64,000 bases of DNA from Endocalyx cinctus (Eukaryota; Ascomycota; Sordariomycetes; Amphisphaeriales; Apiosporaceae), in assembly GCA_001600455.1 (NCBI GenBank), contig BCKC01000009.1:310001-374000 (forward strand), in the 5' to 3' direction. The position numbers were made by a program, and so were the translations under genes. The notes below the pieces were generated by a model that was given only the letters and a program-made list of their open reading frames with translations, ran no database searches and was not told the origin of the DNA. Positions 1 through 11,998 of this stretch are shown in pieces (the first letter of the stretch is position 1; each line of letters opens with the position of its first letter).

Positions 1-160
1 CGGTTACCGGTCGACTTCTATATTGGGTATCGAGGGAGTGTTGAGGCTTCGGTGAAGGCGAGAGGTTCATAGTTGCGGCTGTACGAGCGATAGTAGGGTT
101 TGCGCTTACGAGGTGCGTTTCTGTTTCCATGAGGGGATTCGTTGGCGCATCTTGATTCAT
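1..160 (-). CDS. 5' end of an unidentified protein-coding gene, cut by the window edge
   Basis: Reading the minus strand from an ATG at 160 gives an open frame of 53 codons that is still open at base 1. The same frame has a TAA stop a short way upstream of this ATG, so 160 is a sensible start, with further in-frame ATGs at 130 and 79. The visible peptide is polar (Thr, Pro, Ser, Gln) and starts MNQDAPTNPL. It looks like the disordered N-terminus common in fungal regulatory proteins. No domain is visible and I do not recognise it. It could also be a chance frame, because 53 open codons are weak evidence. Confidence 0.4.
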   Translation of the reverse strand, partial: MNQDAPTNPLMETETHLVSANPTIARTAATMNLSPSPKPQHSLDTQYRSRPVT

Positions 161-1218
161 CCTCGACGATACGGTGGAATTATTATCTATGATGGAATTG
201 AACAGTTATTAGGAAATAGGGTTGGTTATGGTTCGGTTTGGATTTAAACCTCGAGAGATTAGACAGAGAGGTAAATCCAAATAAAGTAGTAGACGAAGAT
301 GGGATTTCAACGAATGAATGAATCGCAAATCACAGAATATTATGTATGTAACTTCTAAAGATCTATTCGGATTTTTTTACTCCTAGTTCTTTTATATCTC
401 TTCAACACATTAAATATCAAATGATATATATGCACAGAGAATAGTAGAACACAAAAAGAAAAAAAGAAATAAGAAGAATAGAAGTAGGAATAGAAAATGA
501 GTAGTTGTTACAGCTTCAAAGCTTAGCTACCCATTAACGCCGATATTTCTATTAAGTATGTTAAGTGTCCAGAAATATTTCAAAGTTCCGACAACCGACA
601 ACAAGGGTCGAATCCACTAAGTACTGATGAGCTGATTACCTAATAAATAAGTACATAGCGAATGTACCTTTTCATATTCCCCCTTTTTTCAATATCAGAT
701 TCTTACCAGTAGGTTAGCTGGCTGGCTGGTTAGGTATGGACCAGACAGATAATACATAGAAACGACAAAACAATTGACATCTTCGAAAAAGATGATAAAA
801 ATAAAAATAAGATAAAATAAAAATATTCGTCTAATGAAGCATCATCGATCCATTCTATACAAGAGGAAACAGAAGCTAATAGTATAGTGTATTCGTCCCC
901 TTGAACCCCTTTAACAGAAAGTCAAACCCGTACTCTCGTAATGGTGTAAGCTCGAACTTGAAATTTACCGGAAACGCCGTAAGCTTTAAAAAGAAAAAGA
1001 AAAAAAGAAAAACGTATTTCCCCCTCGGCCTTGATTTATATCATACAGGAAAACTTTTTTCGTTGCATTCCACATCTTTTTCTTTTTCTCTCCCTCTCTC
1101 ATCTTCGATACACTCCTGAAAAACATAAGGACTATGCCATTCCAAAATCTCGTAGCCATCGGCTGAAGGAGAAGAAGGGGAAAGATTGGTATTCAATGTA
1201 TAACAATGGTCATAGATC
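161..1218. other. intergenic, no gene seen
   Basis: AT-rich non-coding DNA between the divergently placed left-edge gene start and the 3' end of the Anp1-like gene. It has A- and T-rich tracts around 455-480 and 790-830 and a short GCTG repeat near 716-730. I see no RNA gene and no convincing coding frame. The bases just before 1218 should hold the 3' UTR of the mannosyltransferase. Confidence 0.6.
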
Positions 1219-3101
1219 CTATGACTCCGCTTTTTGGACTTGTTTCGGTGACTTCTTGTCTTTTTCATATTCAGCTTCCGCCTGGCTTTCCGATAGTTTT
1301 TCCTTCTGTGTTGACTTTTTTGATTCAGCGCTCGATTCTTTCTGCGCCGGACTCTTCGAATCATCTTGTTTAGAGTCATCCGCTTCACTCTGCTTTTTCT
1401 GCGCCTTGGCCGCCGCTCTTTCTTTTTCTGCGGCTTTGGCTTTTTCTTTTTCTTCGGCTTTTACCTTCTCTCTTTCTGCCTTGACTTCATCTGACGCCTC
1501 TTTGGCTAATTTTTGTATTTCGGTTTTATCTTGTTCCCACTGGTCACCGGCCTGGCTGAATTGTGACTTTATCTTCTCTTCCATCGCGGCCTTTTCCTTC
1601 TCTTCCGCCTCTTTGGCCAGTCTTTCTCTCTCCATTTCCTACCTCATAGTTAGTACATAATAACATTAAAACGATGAGCTTAACATACCTCCATATGCTT
1701 AATGTCGTCCACACTGGGCTCGTACAGATGCCAGATCGTGTAATGAGGAAGCCCAACAACGGAAAATTGCATTCGCTTGGCCATCTGTGTTATGCGGTGA
1801 GTAATACGTCTCGTAGAGATTAAAAAAAGGAAAAACTTTTTAGCACTTACTTTGCCAAATCCTTCCGTCTCGGCGTGTTTCTCGAAACTGAACGCCGGGA
1901 AATGGACGCCAGACCTAAAAACTTTCGCTTTGGCTAAGATGCTTACGCCGCCGACGCCATCAATTTCTATTTCCATGTCGGGATCGCCGTAAGGGTCTCT
2001 GAGGTAAGCGAGATGAGGTCGCCACGTGGCGTATTCTGCGTAGCCTTCCACAATAACGGCATCCTCGTCTAGAGTGTCGGCGAGCATCAACGCCGTCTCG
2101 GATTCTTGCCACGAGTTGAGATCGTACGGTTGCTCGCCACCGAGCCAGTCGGGTAGCGGACGCCAAACATCTTTGTAATTTATAACGTTAATATGAATAA
2201 ACGGCAAGACGACCAAGAAATAAAATAACTTACTAGGAACTATAACATCTTTGTTGTGACGCATTAAATCTTCCAAAATCGTAAACGGGGCCGTCTCGAC
2301 GTCAACATCTCTCCAGTACACCCACGAGTGGTAGGGACGAAGAGTGGCGCTCAACAACCAGTTCCTCGCCTGGGCCATCAACTTTCGGCGACCGGCCTGC
2401 GCGGCGAACCCGTGACGACTCTCGACATCCTGGTTAACCTTTTGACCAAAGTCTTTCTCGATGATGGAGATCTCGCCGTACGGTTGCTTCGGGTCTTCGT
2501 GTGCTTGCAGGGCCTCCAAGTTCTCCACGAGAAGTTCCAACGTCCTGTCCTTCGAGTCCGAAACCAGAAAGGCGAGGTCGACCAGGTTATGGGGATAGGT
2601 GAGGTTGCGCAGGTGCGAAAAAAACATGGGTAGATGGGCTTCGGCGTCTCGCAGGGGGACGCACATGAGTATGCGCTCTTCGCGTTCCCAGCCGCGAGCG
2701 GTTCCTTGCACATTGGATAAATCGTAGTAACGCACGGTATTCATCAGAACGTCTTCGGACGAGGCTATAAGACCGAAGGAAAATATCGAGATCAACGAAT
2801 AGTTCCCGGGCCAGACAAATAAACCAAACATAATTATAGCGGCGATAGATATTCCGATGCGCGTAAGTAGGATCTTTCTTCGACGGTTCGCAGGTGTCGC
2901 GCGAGGTTGAAATCTATAGAGTGTAAAATATTATTAGCAGACATACTATTTTAAATAATATATTCACAAAAACACGCAGCCATCCCATACTTACCTGTGA
3001 GGAGATATGTCGAACGTATTACTAGCCCGTGGATATCCATTAGAATATCCAGGCTGATGATGCCTAGGCATCACCTTAGAACCGGAATATGAGGGAAGCA
3101 T
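1219..3101 (-). CDS. anp1: Golgi alpha-mannosyltransferase, Anp1/Mnn9/Van1 family (GT62)
   Basis: Five exons: 3101-2995, 2913-2234, 2170-1851, 1784-1689 and 1638-1219, giving 540 residues. Frames join cleanly and the last intron has an ACTAAC branch site. The short cytosolic N-terminus (exon 1) is followed by a hydrophobic signal anchor at about residues 54-85, as in type II Golgi glycosyltransferases. The catalytic domain contains the metal-binding DVD motif (about residues 238-240, in WRDVDVE), and the conserved block NVWRPLP spans the exon 2/3 junction. The last exon is a highly charged Lys/Glu-rich coiled-coil tail of about 140 residues, typical of the Anp1 branch rather than the shorter Mnn9. 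Family members work in the cis-Golgi M-Pol II complex, extending the alpha-1,6-mannan backbone of N-glycans. The family call is firm; Anp1 rather than Van1 is inferred from the tail. Confidence 0.9.
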
Positions 3102-3899
3102 TATAGGCAATAAAGGAATGAATAATGTATTAAGAAGGAATGGGGGAGAGTTTAAAGAGAAAATGAAGAAAAATTAGAATTGAAGCTTCTTCACAGTTCG
3201 CAGGTTCGCGGGTCGCAGGGATCGCGAGAAGAGCTTTTAGGAAGTACAGAGGCTTCCAGCGCTTTCAAGGATTCATTGAAAAGGACTTTTTCAAATGATC
3301 GATGTCGGAAGAGATACGGAGTATAAGGGGATTGAATTGATAAATACGTAGGGTGATATTATCCCTAGAACATGTTATCTTTATTAACTTTTTGATGATC
3401 AATGTTCTATACAAGTATACAAAGTAATACAAAAATTAGTGTAGCCAAATTACAGGCTTATTCCTACCAAAGTCATTCATCCTATCATCCTATCGCCCCG
3501 TGTCATTAACGCTTGGCAAAGGGGTCCACTCGAGTTAGAGAAAACTACACTAAATCTTAGGTACCAAGTATAAGTATACCGAAGTACTTTAGGTAGCAAA
3601 TACCGGTAAGTTAAGCACTCAAGATACTAAACGATACCGCTGAGAAGGATAAACTTCGGGGTTTCAACTTGCTATTTATGTACTCCGTAGTGGACTTACA
3701 ATAGCAACAAAGACGATGGATATCTTTTATGGCATCGTTAAAACATTCTCATCAGCTCTAACCCCATTAATATATTTATTGATCAAACAGAAAATTGAAG
3801 GCTTTAATTATTAAGATATTTTCTATTTACAAAGATTGCAGTAGTTTTTCTATATTTTAAATTCCAGTGGTATTAAGTCATTCCGAAACAAGAAAATGC
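3102..3899. other. intergenic, promoter of the Anp1-like gene and 3' flank of the MFS gene
   Basis: About 800 bases separate the Anp1-like start (3101) from the stop of the next minus-strand gene (3900). It should hold the promoter and 5' UTR of the former and the 3' UTR of the latter. I see no coding frame, RNA gene or clear regulatory site. Confidence 0.6.
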
Positions 3900-5922
3900 T
3901 CAACTTCTAGATCTCATTGCCATCTCCATTGCCATTCTTCGTCTTCTTGCCACCTCTTCCGAAATTTGTTGCGCTCGACGCTCCGACATGGTAGGCGGAT
4001 TTCGAGTAAATGTGCCCAAAGACCAAATAACGGCGATACCTGCAATAATGGCACATATTTTCATGTCTCGTTTAAATGCGTTCAAATATACCAAGCTTAG
4101 TTCTTGCTCGGGTATATCACTTTGATCAATCGATTCATTATTACCGGGAAGCAGTAATGCGAGTGAAACCGTGGAGACTGCAATACCGATGCTCCCACCT
4201 AGCACTCGAAACTGTGCTACAATACCTTGTGCAGATGCTGTAACGAGTTAGTCAGTCAACAGTCAAGAAAGGAGGAGAAACGAGAGGAAAATAATTACCG
4301 TGATCCCGGATAGACGACTTCAGGGCTGCAATCATCGTTGTTGTTGACACCGACATGCCAAATCCAAGGCCGACAAAGACCAGGAACCCTAAAGCGTTTG
4401 TTCTTAATTGAGCCGAATCTGAAACCGTCGTCAAAAGGCTACAGCCGAGTAACGTAGAGATAGTAGCCGCCATCAGCGTCGGACCCGATCTATCTTGTTC
4501 TTTATTGATGACCCCAGAGATAGCAGATCCTAAAGCGCTTGATGCGAGCATGGGCAGCAACATAACACCAGCCACTATGGTACTCTTCCCGGACGCTATC
4601 TGTAGGGTGACGGGGAAAGCGTAGATGATAAGGATGAAGGGGAACCCCAAGAACGTCGTATTTAGTACGGCCGAAGTGTATACGCGGTGGCGTAGGAGTC
4701 GCATGGGAAATACCGCGGCGATGGAATCTTCCCAGCGCTTGTCGATATAAAAAGACCATGCCCCGAGGGCGAGCCAAGCCAGCGCTCCTAGAACTATGGG
4801 TATGATGAAAATCTTGTCTGACCACTGATTCGGGGCACTCTCCACGTTCTGGAAGGCAAAGACGACCAGCACGGCCGCGGCGACCAAAAGAACGGAACCG
4901 ACATAGTCGAGTTCCTTCCAAGTCCTTCTTTCGACGCTTCGCAAATACTCGGGCTTCGGCCAGCATATTATAAATAGGATCAACGACACGGTACCGATAG
5001 GCACGCTAACCTTGCTGTCAGTATTTTTTTTTTTCTAACATGATCTTGAGACTGGGGACATTGCGATGACGTACTTGATGAGGAAAATCCAGCGCCAACT
5101 GGCATATTGGCTCAGCACTGCACCGAGAACGGGTCCGAGAACGCTGGATAAAGTGACGGCGAAACCGATGTAGATACCAATTTTATTCATCATGCGTGCG
5201 GGCGTTACTTCAGGCATGATGACCATGGTGATGGAGTAGAGACCTATTAGCTGTCAGTATTTTTCTGCCTCCACGTTTCTAACACGACAACCCGAGATCT
5301 GCTCACCTGAACCTCCGACTCCCTGGATGACTCGAAAAACGATTAACTGGGTGATATTGCGAGAGCAAGCACAACCCAGAGAAGCTGCCACAAAGATGAT
5401 ATAGGCGAGAACGAAAGCACCACGTCGACCAATTACGTCAGAAACTCTAGCCATCAGAGACGCGAGCCCCAGGTAAGAGAGGGTATACGCCAAAGCGACC
5501 CAATTGATTATTGCCATATTATTCAGGGCATTTCCAATTACATATAAGCTCGTCGCCACGATAGAAGTATCGAGGAAGCTAAGGAATAGCCCCGTTAAAA
5601 CGCTAATACCACGGCAAATTGGTTAGTGACGCAATTCAACGAGGGGAGAGGGGGAGAGGGAGAGGGAGAGTATTTTTCTATTCTACCTTATACACAAAAG
5701 GATGTATCTCTGAGTCGATATTTCTTTCTGGTTGGGAGGGCCATTTGTAGGTCCTCGTTCGGCTGCGGCGGGGGTATCAGCAGCGCCATTAGCAGTCGAG
5801 GTGGCATCGGCCGTAGCAGCAGGGTCGGCGACAGCTACCACCGCCACGGGCTCTGGTGTGGTAAGTGTGGAGGACGGTGTGTTATCTTTTTCGGGGTCTC
5901 TTTCGAAATGTAGAGACGTCAT
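3900..5922 (-). CDS. major facilitator superfamily multidrug-type exporter (DHA2-like, about 14 TM)
   Basis: Five exons: 5922-5687, 5602-5307, 5243-5075, 5014-4299 and 4237-3900, giving 584 residues with consistent phases. The first about 75 residues are Ala/Thr/Pro-rich and cytosolic. Membrane segments follow, with the hallmarks of drug:H+ antiporters: LDTSIVAT in TM1, the loop 2-3 motif DVIGRRGAF, the TM4 segment RVIQGVGGSG, and the antiporter motif C region (SSVLGPVLGA) in TM5. The C-terminus is a short Arg-rich tail. Family members export toxins, drugs or secondary metabolites across the plasma membrane; the substrate cannot be read from sequence. An alternative ATG eight codons upstream (5946) is in frame. 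I prefer 5922 (MTSLHF). No biosynthetic gene lies next to it. Confidence 0.88.
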
Positions 5923-5946
5923 CGCTGTCCAATTTATTTTTATCAA

Positions 5947-8900
5947 TATTATGATGGATAGGTATTATTAGTATTTTTATTATTATTATTTTTCAATTAT
6001 CTTTAACTGCAGTACAAGCCCCGTCAGAAAAGATGTCATATAAATCGGTGTTACTGTGCAAGAGGTAAACTTACCTAGAGATTATTTGTGGTTAAACTAA
6101 ATTGGTTGTGGTACAAGGTTATGAAGAAAAAAAAGATGCAGAAAGGGATACTACTAGGTAGGTATATATATGGTTTGATAGTACAGAATTAATGGGCGAT
6201 GATGAAGTACTTGTGACATGCAATTCCATTGTCTTTTTATATTTTGGAGATACCAGTAAATGTTTAGATATTCATTAAATATCAAGTAGAGATCTATATT
6301 TCATTCACTGCCATAAGCGAGTGCGAATGAGCGGTATCAGACCATCAGTATTTCCGAGTTCTGATGACTGGTTTTTCTCACAATAGGAAAGAACTTAAAG
6401 CCCGGCCATGAATTCAAGGTCTAGGAGATAAGGAGATATTAAAAAATAACTGATTCTCGGTGATTACTAAAGTACTTTGTACCTAGAAAATTTACCTTTT
6501 TACCTATAAAAATAATCGTGGTATTGAAGCAAAATAACTAGCAGCTTGCACTTCATGAGGCACGTTCTTTAATTCTCACCATCGCGTACTTGGAAGAGCT
6601 GACAGTATACCTACCTAGGTAGTAAGTAAGATCTAAACAAAACCTACCTGTCAACCTACCTTATTCGCATTCGCTTAGCTTGGGCTGACATAGCGGCTTT
6701 AATGCACCTAACTTACGACCAACATCAACACCAGCGCCAGCGCCAATCCACTTGGGAGATTCAAGCCAATTCGATAAGTAGTCAAATATCTATGTAGGTA
6801 ATGAATCAACCCGTGGTCCCATTCTATTTCGACTAGCAAGTTTCAACATCTCTATTTATGTATTCACCGGAAAGATAGATATGCCGGTTGGGGGATTCTT
6901 GTCTTAACCTTCAAGCATCTTAGTGGGGATGCGTTGTCGAGCATTCGTACACATTTCACACACTTGACACACTCACACAAAATAACACATAAGCACAGTA
7001 ATGGGATGATTGATTATTCTTTTAATCCTCCAATGACCAATTTGGGGTCTTATATTATTTACACGGTATCATTTTAGTCTCGTACTTGAATTTTACCAAC
7101 CAAATATATCTCACCTAACTGCCTAGTATCCCAGAGCCTAATCATGCAAACATATTCTAGTATAAATCTGCTAACCTAGTCGTCAGCCGCAACGATGAAA
7201 GACATAAGAAACTAAACAGCCGCTTTCTTTAAGTAGGTATCCATATAAATAAACAAGATCGCATTCGGTTGGGTTATCCGGATTTGATGTTAACTCCAAA
7301 CGCATCACTTGCTCACCTCACACACTTTACACACATGTTCCTAATGTTACTAATGTTCTACTTTATTATCACGGAATCTACAGCAGTCTTACTCTTTTTT
7401 TTTTCACCATCAAGTTAAAGAACTAATGCGTCATTCGACGACTTGACTCGACTAAATAAGACTCGACGATGTCTCACAAAGATTATCCAACAATTTCAGA
7501 AGCTTCGGATTGCACGACAGGGTATTGTACTCATTAACTGTCAAAAGCCCGCACCCTCCCGTGCTAGGGGAAACATACCTATAGCATCGAATACCATACC
7601 GTCTTCCAATGAACCTCTTAAGTAGATTCATTTGTGTATCCCCCTCTCTTGTAACCTAAATGATGTACATGCCGTCACCATTCAAAGATTCAACAACGTC
7701 AACCGAATTACTACTTCATCTTACATTTCATCATTATATACCTGGGTATGCTCTCAAGATATTTAGTTTGCACTTCCCTTTCGTCTTTTTCTCCTGCTGT
7801 CTTTCCAGACTATCCTCGTCGCTGACTTTTCCCTTCTGTATGACCTTCCTCAGGCCCTTTCTTTGAATTCTCATTGTCGGTGTGAGACTGGCACAAATGG
7901 CACGTTGTACCATATTCCTTATATCTAACCTCATTGCAATCGTGACCCCCTTGACATTTCACGTACGTATCTATCATTATTATATCATTTTCCTCCACTC
8001 CGTATACCATGCAACGACACGAGCCCACCAACTTCTGTGCCGAGTGGTACGGCCCGGTTCCTGAGCCCCTATTCTCTCCACTCTTGGGTGCTCTTTTTTA
8101 AGTCATCGGTCCCGAATCCAAACCAGTCTTTCCCTTTACTTCTTCTCACATCAGATTAATGTTACTTACGTATAGCCAATCCTTTTGCCCGCGAAATCTA
8201 TCCTTTAAGTATGTTAGAGTAATACTTTCAATTGTCATCTAGAGGGTATGAAACATAGACAAGGCCGGTGATTATGTATCTAAGCAAGGTGCTAAGATGT
8301 GATATAATATTAAGCCGGCATCTAATATCACCTAGGCATCTAGTAATCCCATTAACACGTTCTCTGCAGAATGTTAAGAGTGAATCTTTTAAAGGATGCG
8401 ACTCCACATTACCTTCTTCTTCAGCGAAAGCCACCGGATCCTTCCCGCTCACCAAGCGTTTTCAGATAATGAAGATCAACTTATGTGGTCGCAAAACTGA
8501 TCAAGATACCTCCATATTCCTTTTGACATCTCCAAGAGTCGGCAACTATCCAAATCTGCTACCGCCCAGTGCGCATCTCGATTAGGAAGACTTCATTTCC
8601 TCAGGCATGATGGAAACGATCAACATTAAGTAATATCATTCTCATCGTTTGAGCTAAGCGGTCATATCTAATATTGTCTATGCATACAGGGACGCTCACT
8701 AATCGACCTACAGTCTTACTTCTCTCTAAAGGTGACAGAACGTCGTCGGAGGAGTATATATGAAATTTGATCGGTTCCGAAATTTCTCGGTTCCGTATAC
8801 CCCTGACTCAACGCCCCTTCGCTGTCAGGCTGCTAACGTCACTTTTCCATGCACTGAACTTTTCGGAGATGCTTCCCAATTTCCTTATCTCCTAATTCCT

Positions 8901-10534
8901 GGAATTGAAAATCTAAATCTGACTTAAAATTGACACCCAGTTTCCTATTCTCATACGAGACCTGTATCTATCTGGAATGAGCAGTTAGACTTTACTTTCT
9001 ATTTTCGACTTATATCCCCGGCTTTGACTCCACGACACTGGTTCTACCGATATGGCGGCGTTTTGGATATTCACATCAGATATTCTCGAATACGTCCTTT
9101 ATCACCAATAACAGTAAAACCCATTTTCCGTATGATCGTACCATGGTTTATTTTTTGGACGGTTTTACCCCCACGAGGCTACCATTTTTTCCCCCGGTCT
9201 TATGCGTGATGCGGTGAACGTCAATCATCTGCATAGGCAGGGGGCCGGACGAAGCTGACCCAAATGAGCCCCCTAAATGAACCCCCAAAAAATAATCCAG
9301 GTGGCTCCCTCACAGATCACACCAGTTACGGCGTCATATTCAATTTTAAATCGTGCATGCGCCTTTGGTTTTACCTTCGGGTATTTATAATGCTTGAAAC
9401 ATTTAGAAGAGTTTTTTTTTTTTTTGGAAGTGGACATATGTTTATTCTGGCGTGTTCTATGAAATGGTATTTGCGCATTTCGATGGACCGCATTCTTCTT
9501 GCGGCGTCCACTCGTAATCTCAACTATCAAGGCTATGCACAAGATGCCATTAATAAACACCAACCGCTATATGGCTGCCTCCGTCCGCAGCAGGGCGTGA
9601 ACAAACCGTGTTCAACTTCTGCATTTCTAGCTTAAGTATGTCAAACTGTCCTGTTTCAACAGTTGCCGGGGATAAAAGGTCTAAACGGGCCTCGTACATA
9701 TTGGCCGCTTCTTTTTTTTTTTTTTTCCGGATTGCCCGGCTATAAAACTTAGACTGTGACGTTCAGTGATTACCTGGACTCCTGCTCAGTCAATAGTAGT
9801 CCACTTATCTACCTAATATTTTCAAAATGGCTTTGATGAGCCATAAATCAAGTATAATGGATTAGATGATGCGACATGGGTTGTTGGGGTCGTAAGTACT
9901 TGATCTGACCACCATAAAACAGTACCAACCTTTTCATGGGGTTTTTCTACAGTAGCTTTCAGCCTCACGTACGCAGAAAAATGGGTGTCAGGGGTCGTTA
10001 ACACAACCCTGTAACATCGCCGGCCCTGCCCGACCTTTTTAAGAATCTTTGTGCCTAGCTTACCTCGAGTAGGTAATTGCAATGGCGGAGTGGCGTTTGA
10101 TCATTTCTATTGATAGGACCCTATATGCATACTTGATAGTTTATAGAAATTGTTCTAGAGTTTGAGCCCTCCGAAATGTGTTCTTTCAATCCTGCTTCTT
10201 GTCAGGTTCTATAAGCATCCACGTAATATATATATATATATACAGTAGGCTTTATCGCTTTGCTTCTCATAGACTTCGGCCAGCGACATCACCATTGCTC
10301 TACTAGCGCATTCCAGAACTTCAAGTGCGGAATTTATTTTCCCTTTCCAATATCAAAACTTACGTTCAGCTTCCTTCCTGCCTTCTTTCTTGCATACTTG
10401 TGATTCGTTCGAGGGGATCTTACGTGTCAATTGATCCGCTAGTGTTAGCGGTTCGGGAGTGTTCGCAGAAGACTATAGCGTGGCGTCTAGCCCAAGTCTC
10501 CTATTTGAATATATCCCGTCTACCTATAGCTAAG
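5947..10534. other. 4.6 kb intergenic region without recognisable genes
   Basis: AT-rich DNA with only short, unconvincing open frames (60-120 codons, low-complexity or hydrophobic translations without family resemblance). It contains the palindrome TACCTAGGTA at 6612-6621, poly-T tracts near 7390-7400, 9415-9426 and 9711-9726, a CA-rich stretch near 6955-7000 and a short TA repeat near 10229-10240. I find no transposase, reverse transcriptase, terminal repeats or RNA gene. It may include the MFS promoter at its left end and a degraded element that I cannot recognise. Confidence 0.5.
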
Positions 10535-11208
10535 ATGCACGCATCAGCTTTAGCATCGGAGTCAATGAACGTGACCGCAGGAACCGGCTCAAAGTACGAT
10601 TAATCCGAATCCAAAAAAAAAAAAAAACATATTTCACAGTCTAACTTTCTTTTTCCTGTAGTGCACCGTCCGATCGCATAACGGAGGCAATCAATGGAAT
10701 CTCATCGGAGGACGAAGAGCTTGGAGCTCTACCTCCCCTACCCTCAAGCTTCGAAGTGAGCCACTCCCACTTGGCGGAGATCTCGGCACCGGCCCCTCGC
10801 TCGATATCGAGCGAGGGAGAAGGGGACGACCGCAGCGACGATAACCTCTCCACCCCAGCGCCGGAAACCGAAGACCAGGCTCGACCTAGCGCCGGAGCCG
10901 AGAGCCCACCGGGGACGGCGCCCGCCGAGGCCGAGGACGACGAACCTATCGAGGCCCGCCCTTCAAACACCACTCCGCTCCAAACGTACATACAGGACGA
11001 GCAGGGAACCGAGAGGTTTTTCTGCGGCCTGGTCCCTCGAAGAAGTCCTCGAGATCGCAGGCACAGGTACCGCCGGCGAATTCACCGATACTTTGCCAGG
11101 CTACGCCTGGATCGCCGCCATCAGGGACAACAACAGCAGCAGCAGGAGCAACAGGAGCAGGAGGGCGAGGGCTCAAGTTCAGGTATTCAAGAGGCAGGGA
11201 GGCGATAG
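10535..11208 (+). CDS. hypothetical low-complexity protein, probably frameshifted near its 3' end
   Basis: Two exons fit. Exon 1 is 10535-10593 (start MHASALASES) with a GTACGA donor, and exon 2 is 10662-11208 after an acceptor ending CTGTAG, joined in phase. The product (about 200 residues) is Ser/Pro/Glu/Ala-rich and acidic, so probably disordered. After about 11015 the frame turns Arg-rich and ends in Gln/Glu repeats encoded by CAG/CAA/GAG. The +1 frame instead gives an ordinary-looking peptide (AWSLEEVLEIAGTG, then a TLPGYAWIAAIRD segment) and ends at 11245. One base fewer in the T5 run at about 11018-11022 would join the two parts. No known domain is recognised. It may be a real gene with a sequence error, a recent pseudogene, or a spurious call. 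Confidence 0.45.
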
Positions 11209-11245
11209 AGAATCAACTGATTCTTTCACATGTATAACTAGATAG

Positions 11246-11998
11246 AATTGGGTTAATTTCTGCCTTTTATCGCCTTTATTTTCAGCGATGGCGTTTTTAG
11301 AGAAGGGGGCACATCCATTATACGAGGGATAGGTGTACATTATCTCTTGTAACAGATTCAATTAGAGGGGGGACTTTTATAGAGCTGGGACATGTACAGG
11401 TAATAATTATATTAACCTACCTAGGTAGGCAATGCTATGTCGTCGTCTAGTTCTTCAATACGCGTCAACCCGAGCAACCTGGAACTTACCCGCATTGCGT
11501 GCTTATGCTATAACTGTAAATCTCTTGATATTTGACCAAATCAATCAGCTCCAGCCTGCATGATAATATTACTTACTTTCAGCGTGCCTCAGGTCGATGT
11601 CCATTACCTAGCTGCCTAGGTATCTGTAAATGCAGCGAATGTGGCGTGCACTGGCAGGAAGTGGCTTTTGTCCCCCATGACGTAGATATGCTTATATAAT
11701 ATCACCATAACCACGTGACTAGCGCTTTAGCTATCCCCATCGGTTAAGGCTACTCCATCCAATTCCTATTAACAATTCACTTACGGAGTATATACCAGCG
11801 CATTTGTCTGTGGCTGACAGACAAAGATTCATGATACTGACGATTTTTTTACGGACACGAAGTTTCTATTTATTTCTCTTTTTTTTTTTTTTCCTTTCTT
11901 CTTTTCTTCTTCGTCAAAATTCTTTACATTATAAATAAATAAATTCCCTCCATTTATAGAGTTGATTCGTTTCGAGGCTCGGTCTGATTAGGGTTAGG
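11246..11998. other. intergenic, promoter region of the NEDD8 E1 subunit gene
   Basis: AT-rich spacer containing a TACCTAGGTA palindrome at 11418-11427, a near copy around 11610 and a pyrimidine-rich tract at about 11870-11905 shortly before the start codon at 11999. Such CT-rich tracts are common just upstream of fungal start sites. No gene seen. Confidence 0.5.

Noticed and set aside
1031..1660. 209-codon plus-strand frame over the Anp1 tail
   Set aside because: Ser/Phe-rich antisense of the Lys/Glu-rich coiled-coil exon.
9264..9635. 123-codon plus-strand frame in the 6-10.5 kb gap
   Set aside because: Poly-Phe from a T tract and no recognisable motif; likely chance.
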